Below, piece after piece: positions 1 to 13,020 of a stretch of 64,000 nucleotides of DNA. Source of the stretch: Davidsoniella eucalypti (lineage: Eukaryota; Ascomycota; Sordariomycetes; Microascales; Ceratocystidaceae); contig RMBW01000049.1 of the NCBI GenBank assembly GCA_004009845.1, forward strand, positions 62,001 to 126,000. The letters run 5' to 3'. The notes under the pieces are model-generated. The model worked only from the letters and a program-made list of their open reading frames with translations. It was not told the DNA's origin and ran no database searches. Position numbers and translations under genes: made by a program. Within the stretch, counting starts at the first letter, position 1, and the number at the start of each line of letters is the position of its first letter.

Positions 1-1419
1 TTTTGCTTGACAGTGAAAAGAAGAGACGGAAAATAAACCACGGCAAAAAAGAACCTAATTTTCAAAGCGAATGGACACGAAAACAAAAGACAAAGAACTT
101 TTTTGAATTATCATCACTTAAGCTACGTTATTAGCTTTGGCTGCATGTGGAAAAAATTCACTAAAAAAAAAGATGCTGTTTTTTTTCTTTCTGCCGGCTA
201 TGTGGGGCACGGAAGGAACCATCTTTTTTGGCGGTGAAAAGTGGCAGAAGCGAAAGCGGTGAGCAATACCATCGTGAAACCTTCAACACGGGCATCACTT
301 TTGGGGTTGCTTTGGATGGATTATATGGTAGATTTATTTGAATTTAATTCAATATTTGCATCTTTTTCTGTCTCAATTGAGTATCTCGGGCTATTGCTAA
401 CAATGTACAGGCAGTCTTTTCTATTGGCCAATTCAAAGTGCAGTTAAGCGCTTGTAATTCATGTGTCAGTTGGATCCAAACTGCAGCAATATTTCATATG
501 TCAATGTCAAGATTATTATTCTGTTGAATTGGAATATGCTGGTTGTTTCAAGGCTAGCTAGCAGCCTAACAGACATAAAACGCCCCATTAGTAAGACGCT
601 CTTCTTCGAAGGCGGTGATGTGACCCGAAAGTGCGGTATAGTTCATCATCATGTATCAGTACCCATGTATCTATCATATAGTTTATTGGAATTACAGAAC
701 ATGTGCATTAGTGCAGCCTAGCTGCAATCTAAGAGAGGGAATGATATGTGTAATACTCGAGATTTTTACAGTTAGTATACTAAAGATATGACATCAAAGT
801 AGACATTTATAACGGTTATGACGGTCAAGAGACGAGTCCCATGGATGCCTTGACGGTAAGCAAAAGTAAAAATACAGATCTAGTAATGGTAAGAGTAATA
901 TTTTCATAGTGTCAAGTACGGAGGAAACAGGTGAAACTGGTTATCATAAATCGTATTCGTATAATAATAGAATGGAAGAGAAACAATGCAGCAAAGAATA
1001 TAAAAACCAAAAGTAAATACAGGAGAGATTAGTAGAGACAGCATGAATACCTCATGCCGTCCAATGAACAAAGACATCCCATTTATATGTATAGATATAC
1101 TTGTGCGGTAAGGGCAAGTAAAAGCCAACGCCAAACTTATGGATGCGTAATAGAAGAATGGAAGAACAGGCAAGGAAAAGAAAAAGGAAACAAAGAGAGC
1201 TTGATACCGCAGGATCAGCTCTATGCTAAAGAAGACCATAGTGGAAAGGGAAAAGAAATAGTAATAGTAGTAGTAGTAGTAATGGTAGTGTAGAAAGAAG
1301 AAGACGGGACACAGAGCAACACCAGAGCATCGTAAATATAGCATACATGGAGATTCTCGCTGAGCTAAGAGAGCAGCAAAACAAAAATAGGAAAAAGAGA
1401 AGGACTTGAGATATCCGGC
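1..1419. other. intergenic, no supported gene
   Basis: AT-rich DNA with A and T homopolymers and no reading frame that has an ATG start, splice structure or recognisable protein. The part next to 1420 lies downstream of the minus-strand zinc-finger gene and probably contains its 3' untranslated region. Reading frames here translate to low-complexity Tyr/Phe runs from a TAG/TAA microsatellite and are not credible. Confidence 0.6.
1258..1290. repeat. TAG/TAA trinucleotide microsatellite
   Basis: Imperfect tandem GTA/TAG units with one TAA and one TGG interruption. It lies about 130 bp beyond the stop codon of the zinc-finger gene, probably in its 3' flank. Confidence 0.8.
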
Positions 1420-2832
1420 CTAGTTATTCCACGAGTTCATGTGATGGCGAGGACCCATAGCCGGCTGCATGATATCCGGCATTGAGCCCATGATATGAGG
1501 AGGAGGAGGAGGAGGAGGGTGAAGTGAAGGCTGGGCCATGCCCAAGGTGTGAGAAGTAGACAGAGCCATTCTCTGGTGGTTCTGAGTGTTCTGGTGAAGA
1601 TGGTTGTAGGACTCGACAGAAGCCACTGGGATGTCGACAGTGTCGATGTCGAAGCGCTTGGAGCAGCCGTCTTCCATGTGTCTAAGATGATAGGCAGAAG
1701 CGTTAGTTACCAAGAGCAACAGTAGAGACAGGTTAGCCGGTCTTTCTTACCTTCGCAGCGTGTCCTTGCGCGCAAACTTGCGGCCACAGTAGTCGCACGG
1801 GTGGTTCCGCTCCTTCATGTGAACGCTCTGGTGATGGCGCTGAAGGTCTGTCTTGCGCACAAACTTCTTCGCGCAGTCTTCGACGTTGCACGGGAAGGGA
1901 TAGGCGCGCTTCTCGTCGTGGGTCTCCATGTGCGCCTTGTAGTTGTAACTGCGGCTGAAGAGCTTGCCGCAGCCCTTGACCTTGCACTCGAAGTTGGCGT
2001 CCTCCTTGCTCGTCATGCGACGCTGGGGCCGGCGCTGCGAGTGGTGCATGTTGCCGCGCAGACGCAGCTGTCTATCGGCCATTAGACCGCTGGCCATCAT
2101 GGAGCTTCCGGGGCCGGAGACGTCTACAGACATGCCCATGACGGCGTCGTGAGAGAGGCCCTGGGCACTGGGGTGCGGCAGGTAGAACTGGTTCGGCGCC
2201 GAGGGATGGGCGTGGAGATGGCCGTGGGCAGCAGCCGAGCCGGAAGACAGGCCGTCCATGATGTAGCCGGGGTTCTGGACGTGGTGGTAGATATCAGTGA
2301 TATACGGGGCGGTCTGCAGCCGGCGGGGCGACGAGTACGAGAGAGCTGCCGCCTGCGCATCCAAGGACTGGTAATCCGAAGGCTCCTCTTTGAGGCGCGA
2401 CGGGAGAGACACCGAGGGCTGGTATGGGGTGCTGTAGGGGCTGTGGTGTGCTGGATGCGCAGGCGGAGCTGGCGAGTGGCCGGTGGTGGTCGAAGAGGTC
2501 TCGGTGGCGCTGTGTTGGTGGTAGAAGTCGTTTGCGTAGTGGTTCATGGGCTGTTCATAAGGCGTGAAGCTCCTGTACTCGGGAGCCATGATGGACGCTC
2601 CCATAGCAGCCGTAGAGGCAATCGATGCGGCTATGGAGCTGGGGGAGCTCCAGCCTTGGCCAGACACCGACACCGAGTGGTGGTCGTGATCCATGACGCC
2701 ACAGCGCGAGCCAGAGTAGACAGAGTCCAGCTTGTACTGCTGATCAACAAGCGGATCTGGCGACGAAACAGGGCAGTAGGCGTGAGGAGGCGTTGATGGC
2801 GAGCGGGTCAGAGAGGGCGGCGTTTGCTCCAT
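1420..2832 (-). CDS. C2H2 zinc-finger transcription factor (three C-terminal fingers)
   Basis: Predicted 447-aa nuclear DNA-binding regulator. Two exons: 2832-1751 and 1681-1420, joined across a 69-nt intron (donor GTAAGA, acceptor CTTAG) that splits an Arg codon inside finger 3. Residues 1-280 are low complexity (Ser, Pro, His, Tyr, Ala), typical of a disordered regulatory region, with an LKEE SUMO-consensus site near 147. Finger 1 uses C283, C288, H301 and H305; finger 2 uses C315, C320, H333 and H338; finger 3 is of C2HC type (C346, C349, H362, C367). Two CX4C fingers followed by a short-spaced C2HC finger recall the Swi5/Ace2 layout, but I cannot assign an orthologue. The tail carries a poly-Pro run encoded by a GGA-type repeat. 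The start has G at -3 and is the first ATG of a long open exon. The target genes cannot be read from the sequence. Confidence 0.88.
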
Positions 2833-4100
2833 GACTATGAGTGGACAAAGGAAGAAGAGGAGGAGGAGGATGGAAAGACAAAGGAAAGAAGATCAAGAGG
2901 AGGACAGAGACGGATGATAAGAAGACGAGCAAAGAGCGAGTGACTCTCGAGAGAACCACAAATGGCAGGTCGAGGATATATATGTGTGTTTATATATATA
3001 GATATACAGTCAATGAACGGCTGGCCGTGAAGGAATATGAAGGGCTACACCAGGTATAAGTATAACGTAGATATACAGGTGTGTATCTACACATATATAG
3101 CTATATTTATCGACTCACTTTGAGAATCAAAGTCCTCTGGTAGAAAGAACCTGATCAACACAGGAGTGAGACGATGTCGACTTGAAGAAGAAAGAAGAAG
3201 AATGGATAACGAATAGGCAGAAGAAAAGAGAATGGAAAGTGGATGGCAGTGTTCAAGATCAACTTGACTCGGGAAACAAAGAGAAGATGAGGATTATGAA
3301 GGGAAAGAGAAGAGATATATATCAGTCTAGACAGATCAATTGTTTCAGTAGGAAGAGGAACAACTGGATATACCAAGTATAAAAGTACTCGCAGAGTACA
3401 AAAATGGCAAAGAGAAGAAGAAAAAAAAAGGTAAAAACGATAAATACAATCAAAAGTACACAATGTCGGTAATTGTAGAAGAAGGGAAAGAAAAAAGAAA
3501 AGAAAGGATATGCTAATGCTTGCTTGTATTTTTCTGAAGTTTACCAGAAAACTAGAAGCCAAAGGAAAGACTCGAGATGACGATGACGAGGGAAATAGCA
3601 ACTACTTATGAAAGAACAAACGAACACTCAAACACGACGTGGCTATCTGTGTGTTCGTTCTTTTTTTTCCTTTAAAAAAAACAAGGTCCTAGACAACTGC
3701 TACTATTATGCAAGCATCGCAAGGCCCATTTTCTGTCTTTCTAGTAGTCTTCTCATGGTTTTCTCTCTAACAAAAGCCAGAGCGTAGAGCAAGACGGGAA
3801 TCAGAGAAACCGACGGAGAAAGGCCGAGAAAACTAGAATAGCAATAGATATAAAAATGATAAATAAATATAAATCACCTATATACAAAGGGCCTGAGCAA
3901 GCAACAGCGAGAAAGAACAAAAGAAGTGGCTCAACTCTCGAGTCCCAAGAACATGTGGTGGTAGCAAGAATGTCAAGGCTAGTCAGTAGTCCTAGTACAT
4001 ACATTATCAAAGTGACGCTGATGCTACTATTATTGCTTCTTCGTCTTCTTGTTCTTTTTTATTTTGCCTGACCAAAAGAACCAAAACAAATAGGCTCTCT
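2833..4100 (-). promoter_or_regulatory. putative promoter and leader of the zinc-finger gene
   Basis: No coding gene is supported. On the minus strand this stretch is strongly pyrimidine-rich (many TTCTTTCTT and TCCTC runs), as is common for fungal leaders and core promoters. Several TATATA-like elements occur near 2977-3000 and 3080-3105. Reading frames on either strand translate to Lys/Arg/Glu or Leu/Phe/Ser low complexity. The transcription start cannot be placed. Confidence 0.4.
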
Positions 4101-7100
4101 TACATAGTGAAAGCCTAGAGACACCCCTGCCATACCCCCCGTCATGCTACAACGATAAATTCTAGATAAAAACAACCTCCTCTACGTATAAGCCTCTACA
4201 TTAGATCGCCATGAACTAGAACTCTACAGAGTACCTGCCGAGCCGATACAGCAGCCAATAGGGCAGAACCAGGGCTGATAACTGCTAGTATCACAATTGC
4301 CAGTGACCTATAGTTGAGTGTCTCGAGTGTAAGGGGGGTGTTAATAGTTCACAAAGCGAGAAGAGAAGGGGAGGGGGGGTGAAGGTGTACTAGGAGTGAT
4401 TTCTGAAGCATAGCTGTGTTGAGAAAAGAAGAAAGACACTTCCTCTTACATAACGAGAGGGGTGTAATTTACTCGAACAAACTTGAGTAGTAGTCGTGAA
4501 AAGAAAGGAAGAAAACACCTTCTGTGATATCCCAACTAGTTTTCTGCTTTTTGTTGTCTTTTTTGGACTCTTTCTCGAGAAATATGTATTGTAATATATC
4601 GTTAACCATATAACGGGTTGTCTTGATTTTTGGATTAATCTTCTCTCTACTCTCCTTCTCATTGTCTCCAAAACCACGTCCAAAAGTCACAATACCTGCA
4701 GCATTGCTATTTTTCTCAGTACATGTGAATGCTATACAAGTGGCTTGGCTGTTATAGTTAGAGATCAGTGGAATGGAATGAACGAGATGTCTATCTTCTT
4801 GACGGTTCATGGTTTGTCTTACTCATCTAGTCTCGTACATCTTGCCACTTCGGGAAACATGGTCAGTTTTGGGGTTATTCTTTCCATGTGAATACAAGAC
4901 GAATTATCACGATGTATAATCTCAGATCGATACATCGATCTCATGTTTTTCTTTTCTGTTTGAGGCTAGTTGGATCCGGGATATTTAAACCCTGGAAGCT
5001 CTTTCATGTATATGTATACGTGATAATCGATCTCTTGAGCTTACTATGTACTTACATATGCTAATGAAGCAATACGCTAAAAATATACCGAGAAGATGCT
5101 GTAGACGAGCACCAATACACTGTATCAAAAATCCACTGTGAGATTCTGCGGTTTTTCTTATTAGTGAATATTAGTTGACCGACCACTCTGTTCCTTGCTT
5201 CGGAATTTTAAAAAAATGGGTGGGAAAAAAAGCACGCAGCAGATGACGAGCCCTTGTTCAGCCTTAACAACGAGTTCACTCCACCTTACGACTGCTACCT
5301 CATTATGCACTATAGGCCTTTTTGGGCTGGCTGTCTTCTTCTTACTATAAATCATGTTACTTATTTCCCATCCCATCTCACAACAAGGTCAAAGCGGCGT
5401 TGTAAATCACCAACACATGTTATGCCTATCCTTATTCCACTAGAACGGTGTGTCAAGACATACTTATATAGATATCCTACGCCGACCTCAACCCTAACAC
5501 ATAAGCTAGGAAACCCTAACGTGGTTTCAAACCATAGAGGCTTGTTTTTATAAATGACGAAGTTGGATTGCGTCGACTGCTACACTACCACTATAAACAG
5601 CAAAAAGTACTGCTAAGACTTGCGCCTAGGATGTCTTACGGTGACCTGCTTATAGCGTAAATTGCCTGTAGTCTGTCCGCCAAGAGAACTGAATAGCTTA
5701 AATTTTTTAATATTTGCATCAAGTTTTGCGTTGAAAAGAACGCCGGTGGGCAGTTTCATGAGGCAATTACCTGCATTACAACCGTGTTTATAAAGATCAA
5801 ATAATTCCTCTGAATGTCGAGTCCGCTCCTTCAGTTTTAAAGGCCATTTTCCCCTCTTGATCTACTGGTTCTCTCCCTTTCGAGAAAGAACTAAATGCAC
5901 AGATGAATTGGTACCACTTGCCGTTTCCGCCGTCAGAGTCTTGACCAACTGATAAGTAAAAAATGATTTTAATATCAAGTGCGTTCAAAGGCAAAGAAAG
6001 GTATTCAAGTGAGGTATCGGAAGAGAAATTGGCATTGTTCTCTTTGGCACATTGTACTGATATCCGTATGTTGACAAGTTTGGCCCGTTTCTATTTTTCT
6101 CGACTTAGCTAGACTCTTGATGCTATTCTAGAAGACTGTTTCGTAAGCATACATCTTTGCTATATTTTATGAATTTTTTAATCTTTTACAAAAATTGGGT
6201 ACCAAGTAGTGATATTATAGTGTGTGGCATCATGGAAACATATTTTCTTTTTTTTCTTTTTCTTTTTTAAAGGTATATGTCATATGTTATCCAAGTTCCC
6301 ACAATTATCCTCCCGTTTTCTTTATTTATTCAGCCTTTCAATCTATTTTAGTCGTTTGAAGGTCACAATAACCACCATGTTTCGATATCCAAAAACAGAA
6401 TGGAACGCACGCTAAAAAAGAGTTTACTAAGAAGGCTGAGCATTCTTCAGTATTACTTTTCACCTATAATGAAATCTCTTCCAAGGTAGCGCTGACCTCG
6501 TCTACATACCTACCTATAAATGAATTGCTTGAACTAGCCATAAAAGGCAAAAGTGCTTCACTCATTACTGACCGTCGTGCAGCTTCTCGGAGACACGAAC
6601 CACTTGATCACTGTTTTCCCCGATAAAGTGGCTATCATTCTCTTTTGTTATTGATACAGACAACTATAATAGTCGACACTAACTAGCATTAGCGTTCTTT
6701 GTTGGTATTATTTTTATCTTTCTTTCCGTTCGGCACTGATACCGAAGAGCAAAAACAGGCATGATATGCCACTAGTGGATGTATCACATTCCTAAGAACG
6801 CCACGACTTGCAAATCCTAGCTAAGATAAAATAGAATAATCACAAGCAGCGGGAGCTAGGCTGTAAGTCAGTATGCCATGTGCTCTTATTCTGCTAGATA
6901 TAAACACTGATGCTGATGAGGGGAAGAAGAGAAGCTAAATTTACAATTCCATTATTATAGCCTAACAAGGTTAGTGTGCTCCAAGTCTAACATACATTGA
7001 GACAGGCTGCTGTTGTCGCTACCACATATTCTAGAAAGTAACATTACATCCAGTGATGTGATTGTCGCCTGGCAGGTTTGTTACTACGTATTGGGTGATT

Positions 7101-8999
7101 TATTAAATACTTAATCATCACTACGTGTTTATTGCTTCTTAAAATCTGACAAGAAGCCACCTACATGTGCTCCCTAAAATTAGGGTCCCGTACTGTTGCA
7201 GTGTAGGGCCATGTCGTAGTCTTCGACCCACCGTGTATAGTTCTCTTGCCGACTAGTTGTATATTCTTCTGTATTTCTTGACTTTTTCATCTAGCCCTAC
7301 ATGTATGTACACATATATACATGGGTTTCTCAGTCTTGTCTTGTTTCAAAAATCTGTTCTCTCATTACTCCGTGCAGGGATATCAAGCGCGAGCAAAAGT
7401 AAAAGAAGCAACAGAATGAAGCCCAGAGCGCACATAATTTCAAGCACCCAAAGCAAGTCGAGTGTCCAAAAGGCCCTTTAGATAACAGGCCAAAGGGCTT
7501 GAAAGACTGGCTCCTTACCAAGGTATCATATTCTTCCATGAGTCTTCTTGATGCATACGTTTTCTTACAGATCCTTTCACATTCTTGGTTGATGATCTTG
7601 AGTTTATCGAAAGTCAGAGCTGATATCCAGGGGAAATTCTAGTATCAGACGATTTCCTAACAGAGACTAGGCCCTGTGAACCATATCGTAGAGTAAACTG
7701 GTGCTGTTAGACTGTCGGCAGTCCTGCTAGAACACAACTCTATTGTATGTAGATGATATAGTTTTAGTTTCTACCTTGGTAGAGATATTCTTTAAAGCAT
7801 GAAATGATGTCTACTCTTAACTTGCAATATACTTGACGATATTGCATGTTGTTATACGATATATTGTGCTACATACAGATAGTAATATGTTTCGAGGCAT
7901 TCTTTCCGCAAGATGTGTCAAAATACGGCCATTGGTAGAAGCACTGTTTAGTTCTATAGTGAAGTAATCGATTGTGGCTGTGAATTAAGTTTAGTATAAT
8001 ACTTTAATGAATACAGCTAGGTGGTCTAATCTTGAAGATGAAGAACGCATAGACCTTGCCATTGTCCTCAAGATGTCAAAGGCAAACAGTTTCTACATCT
8101 CGAGCGCCTAATTTAGTGAATTGCGTCGTTGGTGGCTTATCCAAGTACATATCTACTGAAAAGATCAAACAATACTGAACACTGAACTGATAGCAGCACA
8201 GCAGTAACAGTACCAAGATCACCGTTTGTCAGCTAAACACGGGCCAGGTGAACGAACAGCGGGTCCTAGTATCAAATACTACATGCGTACTAATCACCGT
8301 CACTATCAGGCCAGGCCTGTAGTTGTTCTGACGTTTAGGGCTGGAAGTGTTGACTAGCCGTTCATACAAGGTGTTTATGCTTTGAAATCAACTGGAAACT
8401 CTGTAGTTTAGCACTGTGACCTTGATTCCACCATATTACCTATTCATTGTCTGTACAATTACACGATAAAAACATCGGATACTGTATCATATTTACTCTC
8501 TACCACACGGCTAATAGTAACGGTAACTCAGCTCAGACCCCCAAAACGGTCCTCGTCATTTCGCTCAGTCTGATCGAACCCCATGAATTCCCCAATCATG
8601 GCTCTGAGGTACAATATACAGAGCATCATGTGACGTGAAGAATAGAGGTTTGTATCACTTGTAGCTGAGTATGATGGGTGTTGTTTCTCTTCTCTAGCCT
8701 TTAGATGTGATGCTGTTTTGATTGATAGAAAGAATTCAACAATCCGTGTGAAGAGCCTTGTCAGTCTGAAGAATCTGAAGCCTAAGCAGTTAGCCTGTAG
8801 ATACAGGGGGGGTCTGTACAAGCCAAAGCTCGTGATTGCTCTCTTGTTGAATGTTTGAAGTTGGTTTGGGCCAAACCAGACCTGCTATTTGCTGTATTTT
8901 TCTTATTCCCGGTATTCCTGGATGATCATGAATATTCGGGCTATCATTTATGTGTCTGGTTAGTTGATAGTTATTTTATCCTCTGTGCCGGGTTCAGGT
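4101..8999. other. gene-poor intergenic DNA (first part)
   Basis: I see no supported coding gene, tRNA or rRNA. All open frames are short, and several start at TTG or GTG rather than ATG. Two AACCCTAA telomere-like octamers lie at 5490-5497 and 5512-5519. A short perfect hairpin (TGGTTTG, 3-nt loop, CAAACCA) sits at 8862-8878. An imperfect AAAGGGC/GCCCTTT inverted pair lies at about 7470-7500. Confidence 0.5.
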
Positions 9000-11900
9000 A
9001 ATTCTTTTTTTTTTGGAACTACTTTTTCCCCTTCTTTTCTCTTTTTCTTTTCTTCTATCTTGCTTTATCTTTTTTTCCATCATCTATGGTTCTAAATATA
9101 TCTCTGTTAGCTTCAAACATGACCTAAAGAATAGAATATGGCTCTGGTTTTTTTTAAACTATACTTTATTGTGTCAATGGTATATGCAAAAACGTATGTT
9201 TTATTCATTACTCTGTTTTTCCAACTACATGAAAGTATTGATCTTTTTATTTTATTTTAGTTTTTTATACATATTAGGAGATAGATTCTATTGTTACATA
9301 CTGCCCGGTTTTTTGATAGACCATCTATGTGGTAATAAATGCATTGTTTAGGCACATTTGGAGGCACAGCAAAGGAGAAGATAAAACCATGGCGAACCAT
9401 AAACCTTCATAGGGCTGGGAGACCATTTCAAGCTTTGGACAGGTATCGATAGACATAATGTATATACAATGTAGTCATAGTCATCTGTCCGGGGTGGCTT
9501 GAGCTTTTCTCTCTTTTTTTTCATTCTTCGTTTCTACTGGGTATTCGAAAGAAACAACCTTGGATAACGTGGTGAAGACGGACAGGCTATAGATGCGTTT
9601 CTAGCCAAGAGATAATGTAACTAATACCAAGAGACTTCCGAGACCGCAGCCGACAGACTTGCTCCTTGCTACTGATAGCAATGTTAGCCAAAATCTTCTA
9701 TTTCTACTAGGGCCTATGTAGTATTCATTCTCTGCGCTTTGGACTCGTGCTAGATCCAGAATGTGCACCGTGCTCAGCAGTCTCGGTAGCTGCCTCTGCC
9801 GTCTCCACCATGTCTTCTTCGCCAGTACATATATACTTATATGTAGGAATCACGGCTATACGTGGTATATCTCTATCTATTGTGCGATGTGCCTAATGTC
9901 TGGATGATTGACTGACATTTCTGTGCCGTTAATCACAGAAGTTTGCTAGGAATAAACGAGTAAAGGATACGACGGTATCTTGTTTCAGCCAACTAAGATA
10001 CCGTTTTCTCATGGCCTTGCTTTCATATGGCTGATTTAGCTCGAGGGACTAAGCTGGCCGGATATATTGGACATTGGATCTGTTCTCATATAGCATCTAC
10101 ATATCACGACGAGAGAGAGAGGAAAAGAAAAGAAAAGTGTCGGGTGATAATATCGGAAATAACAAAAGTCTCCGAGGCTTCCTTTAGTCTCGGTAGAGTC
10201 ATTACTAGAGTTTAGTAGTCCCGATACATCGATGTACAGATAGCTAAAGAACTGCTCTTCAGCCTGATCAAGTCGGCATTAGCGTCTATGGGTTTGTTCT
10301 GTAGGAATTTGCTGCTCAGCTTGAGCTCGTCTGGCTAGTATCCAACACTGCCAGCTAAGCTTAATATAATAGTGGGCTGTTAACTGCGGATATCCTTGGA
10401 CAGAGCACGCTGAGCCGAGATTTCTAGGTAGCTAGTACCGATCTATAGGCTTTTGATTAGGATACCCTGTGGGCGGTTACGCAGGCTGTTATCCAGTACG
10501 ATGATACATGTAGCTGATGAGACAGCCGTGACCCAAAGGCCCTATCAGTGACAAGCTAATTAGTCTCGAGACTCGCTTGAGATCTAGCCGACTACACACT
10601 ATACATAACATAGCATACATAGATCGGAAAGGGCCATGGCTCAGATCTCCACATGCACCGTTGACTGAAATGTAATCAATGGCCTATTTCTCTCTGATTG
10701 CTACATGCACTATCGTGACTGTTGCGGCCCCTCAAAGTTCGCTAATGAGCCAGCCAAGACACTAGGAGATCATCAAGGGTAGTACTAAATGAGAGACTAG
10801 GGTCTTGTGTTTGTTGCTCTGTCATTCTGTAGACTAGACTGAGATGGACTGCTATGTACGATATAGCACATGACCTTGCCACGGAGAAGGAAGAACAAAG
10901 CAAAGAAAATAGACAGGGCAACGTATAAAACAAAAGAAGACGAAAGAAACGCTAGCCTTGGTTAGGAAAGGTGGAAGAAGCGTTTGCTTTGCTTTTTCTG
11001 CATCCAACTTTGACTTGGCAGTGTAGCTCTTTTCTCTGCCCAGAGAACTCCGTGAACTAATATTCTTTATCTTCTTTTTTCTCCCTCTACAAGCTTAAGC
11101 ACAAGTAACATGACAAACAGCCGGGATATCCCTAGTCTGCCCTACTGGACTTGATCCCTGAAAAAAAGAGAAAAGCCAGCCAAGGCCAGCTAGGGCCAAA
11201 TTCGTCATTGGCTTGGGCCTGGCTGGTACTTGGTTCAGAAGTGTATTGTTGAAGAGACACAAGTGTATAGAGGCCGTGAAATGTAGTGTTCTCAGATATA
11301 ACAAAAAGAATATAAAATAAACACATCAAGTAGAGGTGGCTATCAAAAACAAAAACAAAATGTAACAAACTGTCACTTGTAAATTGTAAATTGTTCTATA
11401 GTCTACACAACTATCCAGTCCGGCTACGAGCTCGCCTTTCCTCTTTGGGGACAGATGACAGCTTCTCTGAGCTCAGATTCTTCGACTTTCTCGAATACAA
11501 ATCGACGCTCGTGCCTCTGTCTATACGGCCTCAGCAGAAAAATAAAGAAAACAGAAGACATCATAACCATATTGTTGTAGACAAGCGTGTGTGCATGATT
11601 CTGATACCACTGTCGTTGTAGAATCTCAGACGCCCCCTCCTTGTACACACTTTTTTATTTTATTCTTTTATTCTTCTTTTTTTTTTGCTCTCCATCTTTC
11701 TCTATGACCCTTTCTAGAATGTATCTGCATGTGCCAAAAGCCAAAATGCTTGAGGCACTACACGCCCATGTCCATCTGGGCCCTTCCGTGTCTCAAATCG
11801 TGCATTATTTCTTGGTTTTTCATGTGCTAAACTTCAGATAGGGCTGGTCAGACCCTCTATAATATGTAGAACATCCGGCCCTATGAACCTTTGTTTTTGT

Positions 11901-13020
11901 GATTGGTGTGTTGATCAGATCTTCCTGTGTATATTCAAATACAGACCTGCCATTCCTGATATCGACTTCCTCGCGTTTTATGCTAACAGATCTTCGGCAC
12001 GCAAGTTGCTGGCTCGATAAGGCTCCAGACCTTGCCGCAGAATCGGTCTAGCCATCATCATAGAAGGCCTGTGCTCGAGGCAAAAGATGCAATAGTAGCA
12101 CTGACAACCATTACGTATTAGTGCATGCTGCAGATTCCATCCATCACATCATGTCCTGCTAAAACTAGAATGAGGCCAACCCTATATCACTTGGGTGGCT
12201 ACAATATCTTGTTTCCTTGTAGTCTTCTTTTACAGTTGGACCAGCTGTATATTGCTTACATTTCCTGTAAATATAGCGGGCGATCGAACAATTCATCCCC
12301 CCTGTTCGGTCAAAAGCCGATCATGAGCAGTTTGTTTTCAGGCTAGACCGACTAGCATTGATACGCTATATATCTACAACTACAGCGGTAGACACTCTAT
12401 TCCTTCTACCAAAGACTTACATGTAGTGATCTCAAGCCAGTAAAACCATATGGAACACACCGAGTTACTAGCAACACTGCCCATTGACCTATAGTAGAGC
12501 TGATATATGCTGTCTTTTATAGCTCACCACAGCCTAGTGCTGGTACGTTATATTGCTTGTATCAACGGATCTATATCGGTATCGTGCTGTGTATGTTGTA
12601 CTTATTCATAATGAGTAGTATGTGCCATGTTTGAGGTGTTTGTTCTATATCTTACCTCCTTCACCATCTTCCCCCCTCCTTTTTAACACTGATGTATTCA
12701 TTTGGCGGCTATGGCGGCTCTGAGCTTCGCGCCTAATAGTGCTTCGTATTGAAACAGAACAATTATAACGAAGCCATCTTTCGTGCTCAAAAGTTCATAG
12801 ATACAGAGTTGGCGTATGTGATTAGTAGCATCTGTTTTCTCCCTCTCCGTTACCGCATTAGATCTAGTCAATACTCCTATATCGACACACTTACAGACCT
12901 GACAGTTATACTGCTCTCGTAGTCAGATATGAAAGGCATATTTGCTTACATTCACACCTATATCTGAATGCTAGTCGGAGAACACTTCAATAGTAAAAGG
13001 AATCATATTCGCTAGAGTGA
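9000..13020. other. gene-poor intergenic DNA (second part)
   Basis: No supported gene. The longest frame (9013-9351, plus) begins at TTG and is a Phe/Leu/Tyr-rich translation of an AT-rich stretch, so I do not call it. The clearest structure is a nested inverted repeat at 11176-11226. Tyrosine- and leucine-rich short frames elsewhere reflect base composition. Confidence 0.5.
11176..11226. repeat. nested inverted repeat, potential stem-loop
   Basis: The outer arm CCAGCCAAGGCC (11176-11187) pairs with GGCCTGGCTGG (11216-11226) over 11 bp with one bulged A. The inner arm GCCAA (11195-11199) pairs with TTGGC (11208-11212). The element is clearly GC-richer than its surroundings. It could be a structured RNA, the remains of a small inverted-repeat element, or chance. 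Confidence 0.6.

Noticed and set aside
904..1344. 146-codon minus-strand frame with long Tyr and Phe runs
   Set aside because: Translation of a microsatellite and T-rich 3' flank, not a protein-like composition.
2149..2796. 215-codon frame on the plus strand opposite the zinc-finger gene
   Set aside because: Arg/Val/Gly-rich product from the reverse of a Ser/His/Pro-rich coding region, with no domain and no leader.
9013..9351. 112-codon hydrophobic frame on the plus strand
   Set aside because: Begins at TTG, is AT-rich throughout and has Phe/Leu/Tyr composition expected from T-rich DNA.
10034..10060. TAGCTCGAGGG, resembling a tRNA D-arm
   Set aside because: No T-arm or acceptor stem could be placed downstream.
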